64,000 bases of DNA from BCD1 sp965230565 (GTDB lineage Bacteria; Bacteroidota; Bacteroidia; Chitinophagales; Saprospiraceae), in assembly GCA_965230565.1 (NCBI GenBank), contig CBDDLH010000009.1, positions 86,069-150,068 on the forward strand, in the 5' to 3' direction. The notes beneath the pieces are model-generated. The model worked only from the letters and a program-made list of their open reading frames with translations. It searched no databases and had not been told where the DNA came from. The translations under genes and the position numbers were made by a program. This document shows, piece by piece, positions 50,648-60,382 of this stretch (position 1 is its first letter; each line of letters starts with the position of its first letter).

Positions 50648-53600
50648 TTATTCAATGTAAAATCCTCTGGATTGATTAAGTCCAACGGTTATATCTACCG
50701 ATCCGCAGAACACCCATAATACACATCCTTCCAGACCGACAGTGCCTTCAAATCCGTATGTTATTGCTCCTAAAGCCACTTGCATATTGAAGTAAGCTCC
50801 TGCTCCGACCAATCCACCCAGAATTTCTCCATGGATGCGTCCCCCAAGATTACCTACTGCATAAGGAACAGGTACAGTATAATCCGTATTCAGGAAAGCA
50901 CCGAATCCGGCAAATATTTCATATCCGCCTGAAACCAGGAAGATATTGATGTCATTTGAAAATTGGATGAACCCATATACCCCAGTCAATCGATCAGGCA
51001 GGGATGACATTTCAAACTGATATCTTGGGTTGCCTCCTTTAATAACCCATGCCTCGTCCCTTGGAGCATTCAGACCATAATAGAACCCTGCATTTAGTCC
51101 TGAGCTGGCTCCGACTGTAAACGGGGCCGTGACACTTGCAGCATAACCCATTACACTAAGTCCAATGGAACCCTGGATACTTTGATAAGCGTTTTTTGCC
51201 AGAGGATCCAGCGAAATATGCCAGTTTGCCTGGCCTTGCCCGCTCAATGATGATCCTGTGAAAATTAGTCCTGCCGCAGTTCTGAAAAGTGCAGAAACTT
51301 CCCCTTCAATAAATTTTTCATCCCTGTTATACAACATATTGAAATGCCCGTTGACGAGTAAGTCGGCTGCTCCGAGGGCAGAAAGCGTGGCCTGACCGTC
51401 AATGGTAAATTCCGAAATAGCTGGTGTCTCCCTGACGATCAGTTGGGCATATTGACCTGACCTCATTCCGACCATCAACAGGTTGGTCGATGCAGTGAGG
51501 CTCCCTCCGTAAACCAGGTTTTCAATTTGATTTTCATGAATACACATACAGCCCCAAATGTCAGCAATTTGGGTAATATCAGTGGCTGCATCAAAATTGA
51601 GGATGCGATTATGTTTTTCCTTTATGGAAATACAACTGTAATCACCTTTGATGACAATAGAGGAATTCATAGCGCCGCCAATAAGATGAGCAAGGTCGGA
51701 CAACCCATCTCCCAGGAAGCCATACTGGTTAACATCATTATATCTCAAGTCAAATTCGAAAACAGCCATATCCTCTGACCAATTCCCCGCAACGTGTAAA
51801 TCACTGGCGAAAAAATTACTGCCAAAGTCCGAAGTACTTATTGCTATTTCTCTTGAATCAAAAGGGGCTCCCGGTTTACCTGGGTCATAATAGTCGATGA
51901 TATGCAAGTATTTGCCCCCGAAGAATGGATAAAAGATGGTGCCTCCTGTTCTCAGGAAACCCCTCCTGGCCGGATCATAATCTGACAATGTAATCGCTTC
52001 CGGGTTATAATCAATGTGATCGAATTGCTGGCCTGCCGTATGGTAATCAAAGAACAGCCTGCCTTTGTTTCCATCTGCCAGAAGTTCTCCCCAGTTGACA
52101 TTAAAGGGCTCTGAGAAATGTCGGGGTTCAGCAAGTCCGGCGGCTGTTATAATGACTTGCCCTGTTTTGACACTCAGTACTCCAGCACTTGAATGTCCTT
52201 CTTTTTGAACCATCTCCAGACCCCAGTAATCGAGGTTTGCGGATTCAGATAAGTCGATTTTTCCTCCGGAAATATGAGCTGTGGAGGTAAATACCAATTC
52301 ATCAATTTTCAAAGTGTCATTGACAGGAACAGGTAGTGTTATTCCTCCTTCAACATCTGAATGGAAAACGGCACTTTCGACAAATTGTATAGTAATCTTT
52401 CCATAAGTCGTTTCGTCAGGATAAACTATGCTGCTGAATTTAAAAGGCACATTCCCTTCATAGTAAGGAGATGAAGGGTTGCCAATATCAAAAGGCACCG
52501 GAAGGTAATCCTGATACAAGCCTAATTTGGGAGCGTACAGGCCGGCATGGACTCCTCGGGCATTAACATTGATCCAGGATACCTTTTTGTCTCTGGTTGT
52601 CCCTAAACTATAAATGAGAAATGAGCTGCTAAGCGGGTAAGCAGTATTCGCACCTGGTAAATCCGGAGAATGGATAAAAACAAAGGAGGGATCGTAAAGA
52701 GATAAACCATGTATCCCGTTTTCCCTCATAAAAGGAATGGTAAATTGCCAGCCACGTATGTCTGTAAAAAGATCTCCAGCCAAAGGATAAAACTCTTCTG
52801 AAGGGTCGCCGGGAATATAATATACTCCTTTTCTTACTTCAAATATTCCATAGGTCATCATCTGGCTGCCCGTTGCTCTGAATTCACCCCAAAAGTATGC
52901 ATTCTGATTGAGTGAATCAGCAGGGATCTCTCCGGCGATGGACATATCGTTTTCAATATTTAATTGAGGAGTTCTAATGATGACGGGTGAACCATTCGGG
53001 TTCATGACAGCTAATTCGGAAAGCTTAAAGGTAACTCCTTTTAACCATCCGCCATTTATTTTATTTTGGAAAATGGATAAGCGGGCCTCCTTGAAAGCTA
53101 TGGTATTATTAAAAGGCTGAATAGTGGTGAAATTATAATCTTTATTGGTTTCAAGGTCACCTGAAAACCCGTTTTTGTCGATTTGGGCAGTGGAATACAA
53201 ATAATCGGCTCCAATGTATCCTGTGTTTGCAATTATCGTTCCACTGGGTTTTCCAAGGGTCTCTCCTGAATGTAAAATGAGCCCTCTCCACGAGTCATCA
53301 GTTCCTGTAGGTGAGGTGCCTGAATTTGTAGTGAAATCGGCAGTGAAACCTGTACCTTTAATGGTGAGATTAGTATTGGCTATATTCCAAATTCCATAAT
53401 TTTTGTTGTTATAGGTCCTGTAGAATTCGCATTGTTGATTCAACTTGATTTTTCCCAGATCCAAAGATGCTCTTGAGCAGTCATTTCCGGTTGATATGGA
53501 ACCTGGCAGTATCAGTTTTGCCATAGCAGTCGCTGCTTTATCGTGAAAAACGGTCATTTTTTCCACCTCAAGCGTAAACCCATCTAATTTAAGTTGAAAA

Positions 53601-54262
53601 GGAGGTTTTGGAATGGAATCTATTGTAGGGTAATTGGCCATCCCTTTTATCACTTTACCTGCACGTCTTCTTGGAAGGTAACTTACCACATCAATTTTTT
53701 CAAAGCTAAACCTGATCCCTCTTGGTCTTCTGAACCTTATCCTCGACTGATCCAGGTAGTCTGCCAGGAACTTTTCGGCTTTATCCGGCCTTTGTGGTAG
53801 CATCAAAGTCAATTCTGAACCTACTCGGGCATCTTTTTCTAGATACCTGGCATCTTTTAAGGCGATTTCCTTTTGGGAATTCACTACTGAGTCCACAACA
53901 AGAAAAGCCTGTGGAATCAGGGGTTGGTCTGAAAGGGTAGCGGTCAGTTCCCAGGGGAAGACTGGAGAAGTGATACTTCTGTTACATTGAAACAGGATGC
54001 GACCATATCCACTCAGACCAGTGAATTGACGAGTCCTGTTGTTGTAGGTTCCTTTGGAGGAATAATGCTCAACAACCAAAGAGAATTCATCGAAAAATAA
54101 GGTGTCCGGAAGGCTTGGATTGAATTTTTCGAGTTTATCAAGTATCAATTCCGGACGGTCCGGGAGAATAATTCTGAGTGAATCGTGTTGAGCTTGACTT
54201 TTAATGTTAAAAAAAATAAGAAGATAGAGGGTAAGTACGGAAAGAAGGGCACTATTTTTCAT
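50648..54262 (-). CDS. Very large exported beta-rich protein, hypothetical
   Basis: About 1204 residues from the ATG at 54262, chosen because it begins a clean signal peptide (MKNSALLSVLTLYLLIFFNI then KSQAQ); the frame is open to 54403. The body is nearly all beta: many short strands with Gly/Asn turns, several VNGHFNMLYN-like and GGRIHGEILGGLVGAGAYFN repeats near the C-terminus, and the end GSVDITVGLNQSRGFYIE resembles amphipathic barrel strands but lacks a terminal Phe. No recognised domain. First gene of the operon, so probably the core component. It may be an outer-membrane or extracellular assembly protein. Confidence 0.6.
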   Translation of the reverse strand: MKNSALLSVLTLYLLIFFNIKSQAQHDSLRIILPDRPELILDKLEKFNPSLPDTLFFDEFSLVVEHYSSKGTYNNRTRQFTGLSGYGRILFQCNRSITSPVFPWELTATLSDQPLIPQAFLVVDSVVNSQKEIALKDARYLEKDARVGSELTLMLPQRPDKAEKFLADYLDQSRIRFRRPRGIRFSFEKIDVVSYLPRRRAGKVIKGMANYPTIDSIPKPPFQLKLDGFTLEVEKMTVFHDKAATAMAKLILPGSISTGNDCSRASLDLGKIKLNQQCEFYRTYNNKNYGIWNIANTNLTIKGTGFTADFTTNSGTSPTGTDDSWRGLILHSGETLGKPSGTIIANTGYIGADYLYSTAQIDKNGFSGDLETNKDYNFTTIQPFNNTIAFKEARLSIFQNKINGGWLKGVTFKLSELAVMNPNGSPVIIRTPQLNIENDMSIAGEIPADSLNQNAYFWGEFRATGSQMMTYGIFEVRKGVYYIPGDPSEEFYPLAGDLFTDIRGWQFTIPFMRENGIHGLSLYDPSFVFIHSPDLPGANTAYPLSSSFLIYSLGTTRDKKVSWINVNARGVHAGLYAPKLGLYQDYLPVPFDIGNPSSPYYEGNVPFKFSSIVYPDETTYGKITIQFVESAVFHSDVEGGITLPVPVNDTLKIDELVFTSTAHISGGKIDLSESANLDYWGLEMVQKEGHSSAGVLSVKTGQVIITAAGLAEPRHFSEPFNVNWGELLADGNKGRLFFDYHTAGQQFDHIDYNPEAITLSDYDPARRGFLRTGGTIFYPFFGGKYLHIIDYYDPGKPGAPFDSREIAISTSDFGSNFFASDLHVAGNWSEDMAVFEFDLRYNDVNQYGFLGDGLSDLAHLIGGAMNSSIVIKGDYSCISIKEKHNRILNFDAATDITQIADIWGCMCIHENQIENLVYGGSLTASTNLLMVGMRSGQYAQLIVRETPAISEFTIDGQATLSALGAADLLVNGHFNMLYNRDEKFIEGEVSALFRTAAGLIFTGSSLSGQGQANWHISLDPLAKNAYQSIQGSIGLSVMGYAASVTAPFTVGASSGLNAGFYYGLNAPRDEAWVIKGGNPRYQFEMSSLPDRLTGVYGFIQFSNDINIFLVSGGYEIFAGFGAFLNTDYTVPVPYAVGNLGGRIHGEILGGLVGAGAYFNMQVALGAITYGFEGTVGLEGCVLWVFCGSVDITVGLNQSRGFYIE

Positions 54263-54623
54263 ATGGCGGTTTTTGATGTTAATCTGAATAGCCTCTGACT
54301 TATTCTTGCCTTTATTTATCCGCAGGTTTTCGCATTGGTTACAAATAAGGGCAGGAATTTTTCCTGAATCATTCAAGTTACATAAAATCCACACAAAAAT
54401 CAATAGTGTAAGTTGTTGATTTTTAGTAAATTGTGTGTTATATACTAGTCGTTGAAAAGTTGTTCTGGAGGATGGATTTTAAGTTTAAATTTAGTTGGAG
54501 AAGGGAATCCGTTATTAATTTGGTAAGCTTAGATATTGGAAGTGATTTTAAAAATTTCAAACAAGACAATAATCTGTTTTGCCAATTTTTGTTTTTCTCT
54601 TGATCAGGTCTTTTAGATAAAAT

Positions 54624-54651
54624 TTAGGGCCCTTTAAACCAGGCCCTAAAA
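54624..54651 (-). terminator. Terminator-like hairpin after the 54673 gene
   Basis: TTTAGGGCC / GGCCCTAAA with a 10-base loop; on the minus strand it is followed by AATTTTATC. It lies 22 bases past the stop of the small secreted-protein gene. Confidence 0.6.
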
Positions 54652-54672
54652 AAGATTTGTTTTGAAAAGTGG

Positions 54673-55131
54673 TTAACACCCCCAATCCACTTCAATTACA
54701 TGATGTGGCAGGGAATATTTTTGGTCTTCTGTCATAATCAGAATGCTGTCCCCTTGTTCGCATTTTTTGAGCACTTCCTGAATATTGACCTCAAATAAAA
54801 CTTTCGGGGAATACATCCATAAGGTATTGGTCCGGTCATTTTTGATGGCTACCCGGAATCCAACTCCCTTGAGAGGTTTGGCACTTTGACAACCGAGTTG
54901 AACCTCGGATACGGTAAGTTTTCCCTTGGTACCAGCAGAGACCTTACATTTCCCTTGTGGTGAATAATCATCTACCAGCATTTTACCATCGAAAAGAATA
55001 GCGGCGCATTCTTTGTAATTGGCATCCGGAGCAGGAATATAATCCGGGAAAATGTCCAGCGACTGTGCTCCTGAGGACAGCGCGGTGGAAACGAATAATA
55101 AAGCGGAGAAGATCAGATTTAGAGTTTGCAT
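54673..55131 (-). CDS. Small exported Cys-containing hypothetical protein
   Basis: 152 residues, signal peptide MQTLNLIFSALLFVSTALSS then GAQ. The mature part has five cysteines (YKECAAIL, GKCKVSAG, LGCQSAKP, KKCEQGD, VDWGC at the end), compatible with disulfides in the envelope, and a beta-rich pattern (KGKLTVSEVQLGCQ, GVGFRVAIKNDRTNTLWMYS). No family recognised. It is divergent from the membrane-bound winged-helix regulator, with about 195 bases between them, and could be its target. Confidence 0.55.
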   Translation of the reverse strand: MQTLNLIFSALLFVSTALSSGAQSLDIFPDYIPAPDANYKECAAILFDGKMLVDDYSPQGKCKVSAGTKGKLTVSEVQLGCQSAKPLKGVGFRVAIKNDRTNTLWMYSPKVLFEVNIQEVLKKCEQGDSILIMTEDQKYSLPHHVIEVDWGC

Positions 55132-55313
55132 GGATCTTGAATTTTATAGTTAAATAATGGTTGTGCTTTTTATGTCAGTTGTTAGTGACGTTTGTGTTTC
55201 GTGTCATTTTTCGAACACCACAAAGATGCCGGAATAGAGTGCCGGAAGCCATAAATCCTTGTAAAACAATGTAAACGAATTGTAAAAGTGTTTTTAAAAA
55301 GGTGAAAACCCGG

Positions 55314-55321
55314 TAAATTTG
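55314..55321 (+). promoter_or_regulatory. -7 element ahead of the winged-helix regulator gene
   Basis: TAAATTTG fits TAnnTTTG exactly and ends six bases before the ATG at 55327, so a leaderless or near-leaderless transcript is predicted. No good -33 TTG lies at the usual spacing. Confidence 0.4.
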
Positions 55322-55326
55322 TGTTC

Positions 55327-56175
55327 ATGAAGCGATATATATTCCTTTTTATAGGTTTGTTGATGACTGTGTCAACCACGAGGGCTACCACTCCCGGAGT
55401 CCAGGATAAATTTTCAGAAAAGGTGAACCTTGCCCTTCGGCAGGTCGGTCACCAGTTATTGCAAATCGCAGGGGATGATCATTCTGCCATACCTCCTGTG
55501 GAAGTTTTCGATCACGGCGAATTTTCACTGGAAATAGGGCAGGCTTTTAATTATGATACGCTTCCTTACCTGCTGGCCCGGGCACTCAGAGATTTTGAGA
55601 TAGATGAAAATTACCAAGTAAGCATTCGGGATTGTTTTGATGACAATGTTGTACTCGGTTACAATAAGGTGTCCTTTGAACAGGGAATCCAGGCCTGTAA
55701 AGGCCGGGAATTGTGGTCGGAATGCAACAATATTATCTTGACAATTGATACACCACCAACTCCGGTGGAAGGAAGCAGTTTTCCTATATTTTCCATGGTG
55801 TTATTGCTTTTTACCGCTGCCGGGTTGGGTATTTATCTCCAAAGAAGCAGACAAAAAGAAGAAACCTCTTCTGATGAATCCACCATCACATTGGGCCAAT
55901 TTGATTATGATCCGAAAAACCAGACCTTGGGCCTGAATGACGAAGAAAAGACGCTTACTTTCCGGGAAAATAAATTATTACATTTTCTGGTACAACATTC
56001 CAATGAAGTCATTACCAGAGATACCCTGATCGAAGCAGTCTGGGGTGACGAGGGAGTGATTGTAGGACGGAGCCTGGATGTTTTTATTTCGAGGCTAAGA
56101 AAACTGCTCAAGCCTGATGACAGTGTCCAGATCAAAACGATTCACGGAGTGGGGTATCGGTTGGAGGTGGGGTGA
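55327..56175 (+). CDS. Membrane-anchored winged-helix (OmpR/PhoB-type) transcriptional regulator
   Basis: 282 residues from the ATG at 55327; an in-frame GTG two codons upstream is less likely. Signal peptide (MKRYIFLFIGLLMTVSTTRA), a periplasmic domain (about 21-145) with paired cysteines (IRDCFDDN, IQACKGRELWSECN), one transmembrane helix (about 153-171, FPIFSMVLLLFTAAGLGIYL), a short linker and a C-terminal Trans_reg_C domain (about 190-280: FDYDPKNQTLGLNDEEKTLT, HSNEVITRDTLIEAVWGD, DVFISRLRKLLKPD, IKTIHGVGYRLEVG). A one-component ToxR-like arrangement with reversed domain order, so a periplasmic signal could act directly on DNA without a kinase. Confidence 0.87.
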   Translation: MKRYIFLFIGLLMTVSTTRATTPGVQDKFSEKVNLALRQVGHQLLQIAGDDHSAIPPVEVFDHGEFSLEIGQAFNYDTLPYLLARALRDFEIDENYQVSIRDCFDDNVVLGYNKVSFEQGIQACKGRELWSECNNIILTIDTPPTPVEGSSFPIFSMVLLLFTAAGLGIYLQRSRQKEETSSDESTITLGQFDYDPKNQTLGLNDEEKTLTFRENKLLHFLVQHSNEVITRDTLIEAVWGDEGVIVGRSLDVFISRLRKLLKPDDSVQIKTIHGVGYRLEVG

Positions 56176-56456
56176 AAATGATATTGTTCAATTCATTGCG
56201 CAAATAAGAAGCAGTTAAAAATTCCATATATAAAAAATTGAAATTTAGGCTTAAAAGCCTTATATTTCGTCATGAACCCCCTGTCAGGTGTTTTTTCAAA
56301 TTGTCCTGACAATTTTGCCCATCTTATTGCTGGTATAGCCCCAGGTTATATCCTGACTTTTTTTCGAACAATTTTTCATTCAATCATTCCGAGACATCAA
56401 TGGTGTCTTTACGGAATGGATATATTGTATAACTCTTTTAACTAAATTGGAAGCTT

Positions 56457-59333
56457 ATGATCTTCGGCGATACACTTATTATTACAAAAAATGGTATAGA
56501 AGTAAGCAGTAACACTCTTGAAACAATTGGGATTTTTGAAAATTCAGAGGTTCATTTATTGCCTTTCAGAACTTATGAATACAGAACTCATGAACAAGGT
56601 GTGCATTTTCCACTGGATTTATTAATTACGCCCATCAATCCAAAAAACTGGCCTTTTGTGATAAGATTTGTGCTTAGACTTTACAATAGACCGGGGGCAT
56701 TAGAGCAGGCATTTTCATTATTTAACAAGTTGGGAATTAATATTTTATTTTCCGAATGTACAAGGTCGGGGCATCACCATAGTGTTTTAAATGTTCTTGG
56801 TGTAATTAAACGTTTGGAGGGACGGACAATGAGGAAGTTTTTTGAAGAATTACAAGATCTGAGTATAGTGAAACACGAGAATAAGGATAATAACCCCTGG
56901 TGGTTTTATGCATTTGAGAATTTTTGTGGTGAGGATTCTGGCAATGTAGATAGGTTGGATGCTATCAAGAAGAAATTTAATGCGCTATTAAGGAAAAGCC
57001 CGGAGAAAGATGACGATAAGAAATCAAAAGAAGCTAACAATGAAAAGTCAGCGGAAGTAGTAATTCAAAAAACTGAGAATGATAACTTTAAATTTAGTGA
57101 TTTAGTGGAGGCTAAGGAAGATTATTTCTCAAAGAAGAGAAAGAATTTTAATGAAGATAATTTTGATGAACATTTAGGCGAACTCATTGGAGAATTTTTG
57201 TCTTATTATTATCTTCGTCCAAAGAAAAATGAATTGTCCTTGAGTGAAATCTTGGAGCAAGAAGTCGAAAGAGTTCGGCCGATCATTAGGCAGTTTGAAA
57301 AGGAATATCGGGAACAAAAATTACTAAATAAGAAATTGTACAAAAAGGTAGAGAATGAAATTGTTCCGATGAAATGTTTATTGCGGGCTATTATTAATTA
57401 TAAACAATTGTTATGCAACAAATTTGAGATCTTAATTTTAAAAGATACTTTAATTCGAGATGAAATTAATTTAAAAACAAAGAAATATATTTTTAAATTA
57501 GATCAATTTAAAGACTACATCAAGAGAGATAGATATATTTACAACTTACCGTATTATTTTGATCAGGCAAAATATAGAAGATTTTCCGAGGAAATATTTT
57601 TAGATGACTTCAATATTGACTTTGAATTACTTTTTGAGAAGCTATTCAGGTCAAAGCAATACCTTAAGAAAATTGAGACATTAGAAATGCTTCATAAAAT
57701 AGAAGCACCTCCTAAGGAGATAGAAAATACAAAGAAGCGAGTTGGTGAGTTGGAGGATAAACTTACTGATTTTTATTTAAAATTTTTCCGAAAAAGCTTC
57801 GATAAGTATAAGTGCAAAATAAATAAAGAAGATGGAAGAAGCGTAGATTCAAACGGAGCCTTTGAGGATTTTAAAAGTGAACTTAAAGATACCTTGAAAA
57901 ATAAATTTAACGTGTCAAAAGATAAGGTCGACCCATTGGTTGACCAAATATGGGATGAATTGGAAAATAAAGATATAGGAAAAGAAATTTTTGGTACCTT
58001 AGTAAAGGAGATTGGGTATAATGATTTAATAAAAAAGGGGTTAGAATACAGGTATTATAACGATAAAAATAAACTAAATTGGCAGAGTCTAATTAAAATT
58101 CTTTTATCTACAATTGAAGATTTGCCATTTGGGAGAAAAGAAGGGATAACAAGTGGACAATCAAGGCTGGATTTGGACCCGATAATAATTACTCCAGTAG
58201 AGTTTTTAAGTCACGCGTATTACCATTTAGCTTACCAAATGAATTTCACTTCATTTGCTGGTAAATCTAGAATCCCTTTTCCAAAAGAAAATAAACCTGG
58301 TTACCCTAAAGCATTTCTAAATGATGTTTTGCCAGAGAATCAACTTTCAACATTCGCTGTAGCTTCAAGAAATACCGAAGACCTAACCCTCAGGTTATGT
58401 CCATTATCTGTTCGGAAAATTCATGAATTCTCAAGAGTTGAATTAAAAAGTTACATTCGAAATTGCTTTAACGAATGTGAGAAGAATGGCACACATCAGT
58501 ATGGCCAAGAGGATATGTATGAGTTCAGATATTTTCCTTCTAAAGATGAATCGGATGAAGAGAAAGTTTATAGAGCTTGTGATTCCACAACCATGGGTTT
58601 AGCCTATACTTTAACCAGCGCACTTAATCCTAACTCAGAAGAGAAAACGGTAAATATTTGGCGCGCATTTAATAAAACCTTTTATAGCAACCCAATGGGT
58701 GAATCAGGTAGTATTAACTATTTAATTCAGGAAATTCCAGGAGGTAAGAAAATCTTAAGTGAAAAAAAAGGGAAAAAATTGGAAGAAAGGTTAGGGGTGA
58801 TGCTCGATAAAATCAGATCTTCTGATCACACGGATTCGGGTAAAATATCCTTAAAAAGGCTTACAGGTGGAAATATTTTTATTTCACTGCCATTTCGACA
58901 TCCCATGTCGAAAAAGTGGTTAGAATATGTCAGAAATGAAGGCTTAAAAATGGGGTTTTCCCGTATCCAAACAGTCGAAACATTTATCAACCCTGTTACG
59001 CCTTCTGTTGCTGAAGGCATAACAGAAAGTGATGCAATGATTCAAATTTTGTCCTTGCCATTAGGAAAAAAAGGAAGTAAACAAAAAAGCAGACCAGTGG
59101 CTATCAATGGACTCACATGGCTTCATTCTGAATATTTAACAGCAGTGACCAATAAAATTTCCATTGTTAGATTAATTGATGAAGCAACGGTTGATCCGAA
59201 TGACTTATTAATCGGTAGGGATCATGCTACTTTTTCATTTAATGCCGGGGTTCCAATTACCTTTGAAAAAGTAGTCAAAAAAGCCTTTAAAGCGTTAAGG
59301 GATGATCTGTCTGATAAGTTGGGTTTGAGTTAG
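56457..59333 (+). CDS. Large AT-rich protein with N-terminal ACT-like and C-terminal TIR-like domains
   Basis: 958 residues, no signal peptide or membrane helix. Residues about 66-130 look like an ACT domain (FVLRLYNRPGALEQAFSLFN then KLGINILFSECTR). The middle (about 180-800) is Lys/Glu-rich and helical with coiled-coil stretches. Residues about 803-910 have a TIR/SEFIR-like pattern: GNIFISLPFRHPMSKKWLEY, a predicted helix, AEGITESDAMIQILSLPLG, then WLHSEYLTAVTNKISIVRLI, with a Glu (E892) where TIR NADases keep theirs. The base composition is clearly more AT-rich than neighbouring genes, suggesting transfer. A sensor-effector immune or stress protein is inference; no function is assigned. 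Confidence 0.6.
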   Translation: MIFGDTLIITKNGIEVSSNTLETIGIFENSEVHLLPFRTYEYRTHEQGVHFPLDLLITPINPKNWPFVIRFVLRLYNRPGALEQAFSLFNKLGINILFSECTRSGHHHSVLNVLGVIKRLEGRTMRKFFEELQDLSIVKHENKDNNPWWFYAFENFCGEDSGNVDRLDAIKKKFNALLRKSPEKDDDKKSKEANNEKSAEVVIQKTENDNFKFSDLVEAKEDYFSKKRKNFNEDNFDEHLGELIGEFLSYYYLRPKKNELSLSEILEQEVERVRPIIRQFEKEYREQKLLNKKLYKKVENEIVPMKCLLRAIINYKQLLCNKFEILILKDTLIRDEINLKTKKYIFKLDQFKDYIKRDRYIYNLPYYFDQAKYRRFSEEIFLDDFNIDFELLFEKLFRSKQYLKKIETLEMLHKIEAPPKEIENTKKRVGELEDKLTDFYLKFFRKSFDKYKCKINKEDGRSVDSNGAFEDFKSELKDTLKNKFNVSKDKVDPLVDQIWDELENKDIGKEIFGTLVKEIGYNDLIKKGLEYRYYNDKNKLNWQSLIKILLSTIEDLPFGRKEGITSGQSRLDLDPIIITPVEFLSHAYYHLAYQMNFTSFAGKSRIPFPKENKPGYPKAFLNDVLPENQLSTFAVASRNTEDLTLRLCPLSVRKIHEFSRVELKSYIRNCFNECEKNGTHQYGQEDMYEFRYFPSKDESDEEKVYRACDSTTMGLAYTLTSALNPNSEEKTVNIWRAFNKTFYSNPMGESGSINYLIQEIPGGKKILSEKKGKKLEERLGVMLDKIRSSDHTDSGKISLKRLTGGNIFISLPFRHPMSKKWLEYVRNEGLKMGFSRIQTVETFINPVTPSVAEGITESDAMIQILSLPLGKKGSKQKSRPVAINGLTWLHSEYLTAVTNKISIVRLIDEATVDPNDLLIGRDHATFSFNAGVPITFEKVVKKAFKALRDDLSDKLGLS

Positions 59334-59335
59334 CC

Positions 59336-60382
59336 CTATTCCTTATATTTAATCTCTTTGATTTCCCTGTCCAGCTCAATCATGATTTTTCTGTTGTAGT
59401 AGTCCAGGGCTGCATCGTATGGGCCACGGACAGAAATGAGCTTCACCAGAACCGGAGCCATTTCGATTAAAACTATCAGAAAAACAATGATGAGGTTTGC
59501 CCACCAAATCGTTGGTTTGGCAGGATCTTTGGTAAGATTAGACAGGGCCTCCATTTTTTTGAAAAAGCCAATTTTTGAAAGTTGTTCTTTTTCAAATTGT
59601 TGAACCTGTTCCTTTTTTAGTAATTCATTTGTTAAAAGCTGATCGTTTAAAGTTTCAATTTGAGCTTCGGTTTTTTGCCGTTCATTTTTGGCATCATGTA
59701 TTTCAATCCTTATGTTTTGTGATATTACACCTTCTCCTCTTTTGCCGATGTTTTTGCCTCCGAGTTCCATGTTTAATTCATTTTGCTTTTGGTTTATGAA
59801 GGCTGAAAATGCATTCTTTTCTGTCTTCAGGGCCTCAATTTCGCCTTCAAGTTTTCCTTTCTCTTCAATGTTTTGTTCATCTAGCAGGTCGCTGTAATCT
59901 TTCAAACTCACTTCATTATCCAGTTCCAGTTGCTCCTGGATTTCGTATTCAAATAGTTTTAATTCCAGTGGTTTTGAAATAGCGATCCCGATAAGCAGGG
60001 CTATTAGTATTCTTGGGATGGCAGGTAGGAGTTCGAAATAAATGAAGTTCCAGGCCCTTTCGGAAGAAAGATATATTTCTGTCTCACTACCTACTTTTTT
60101 CATACTGGAAGTGATAAAGCGATCCAGATTGAAAATAATCAAGCCATAAATTATTCCCAGGGGGACACTGATGTAAGCAGAGCTAAAAACCGTTTCAAAA
60201 GCAAAAATACCGCTTAAGGTTGCCAGTATCCAGGTGCCAAAAATGGCAGCTCCAATGCCCACGTATTTATTTTTTTCTGTAGGTTGCTCTTTTAAAATTC
60301 TTATGACGGAACCTGAGCACCACCAAAAAAAATAGGTGAACCAACTATATTTAGGCTCCTTTGTTTCTTTTTCATTTATCAT
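59336..60382 (-). CDS. DUF4407-like membrane protein
   Basis: The frame opens at 60436, but the ATG at 60382 (MINEKETKEPKYSWFTYFFW) leaves an 11-base overlap with the flotillin stop and is preferred; 348 residues. Paired N-terminal helices (about 29-80), a third helix (about 120-140), a long charged coiled coil (about 150-275), and a C-terminal helix (WWANLIIVFLIVLIEMAPVL). This is the layout of DUF4407 proteins, with ILDR-like phrases (IFNLDRFITSSM). Third gene of the NfeD-flotillin operon, converging on the ACT/TIR-like gene with a 2-base gap. Confidence 0.75.
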   Translation of the reverse strand: MINEKETKEPKYSWFTYFFWWCSGSVIRILKEQPTEKNKYVGIGAAIFGTWILATLSGIFAFETVFSSAYISVPLGIIYGLIIFNLDRFITSSMKKVGSETEIYLSSERAWNFIYFELLPAIPRILIALLIGIAISKPLELKLFEYEIQEQLELDNEVSLKDYSDLLDEQNIEEKGKLEGEIEALKTEKNAFSAFINQKQNELNMELGGKNIGKRGEGVISQNIRIEIHDAKNERQKTEAQIETLNDQLLTNELLKKEQVQQFEKEQLSKIGFFKKMEALSNLTKDPAKPTIWWANLIIVFLIVLIEMAPVLVKLISVRGPYDAALDYYNRKIMIELDREIKEIKYKE

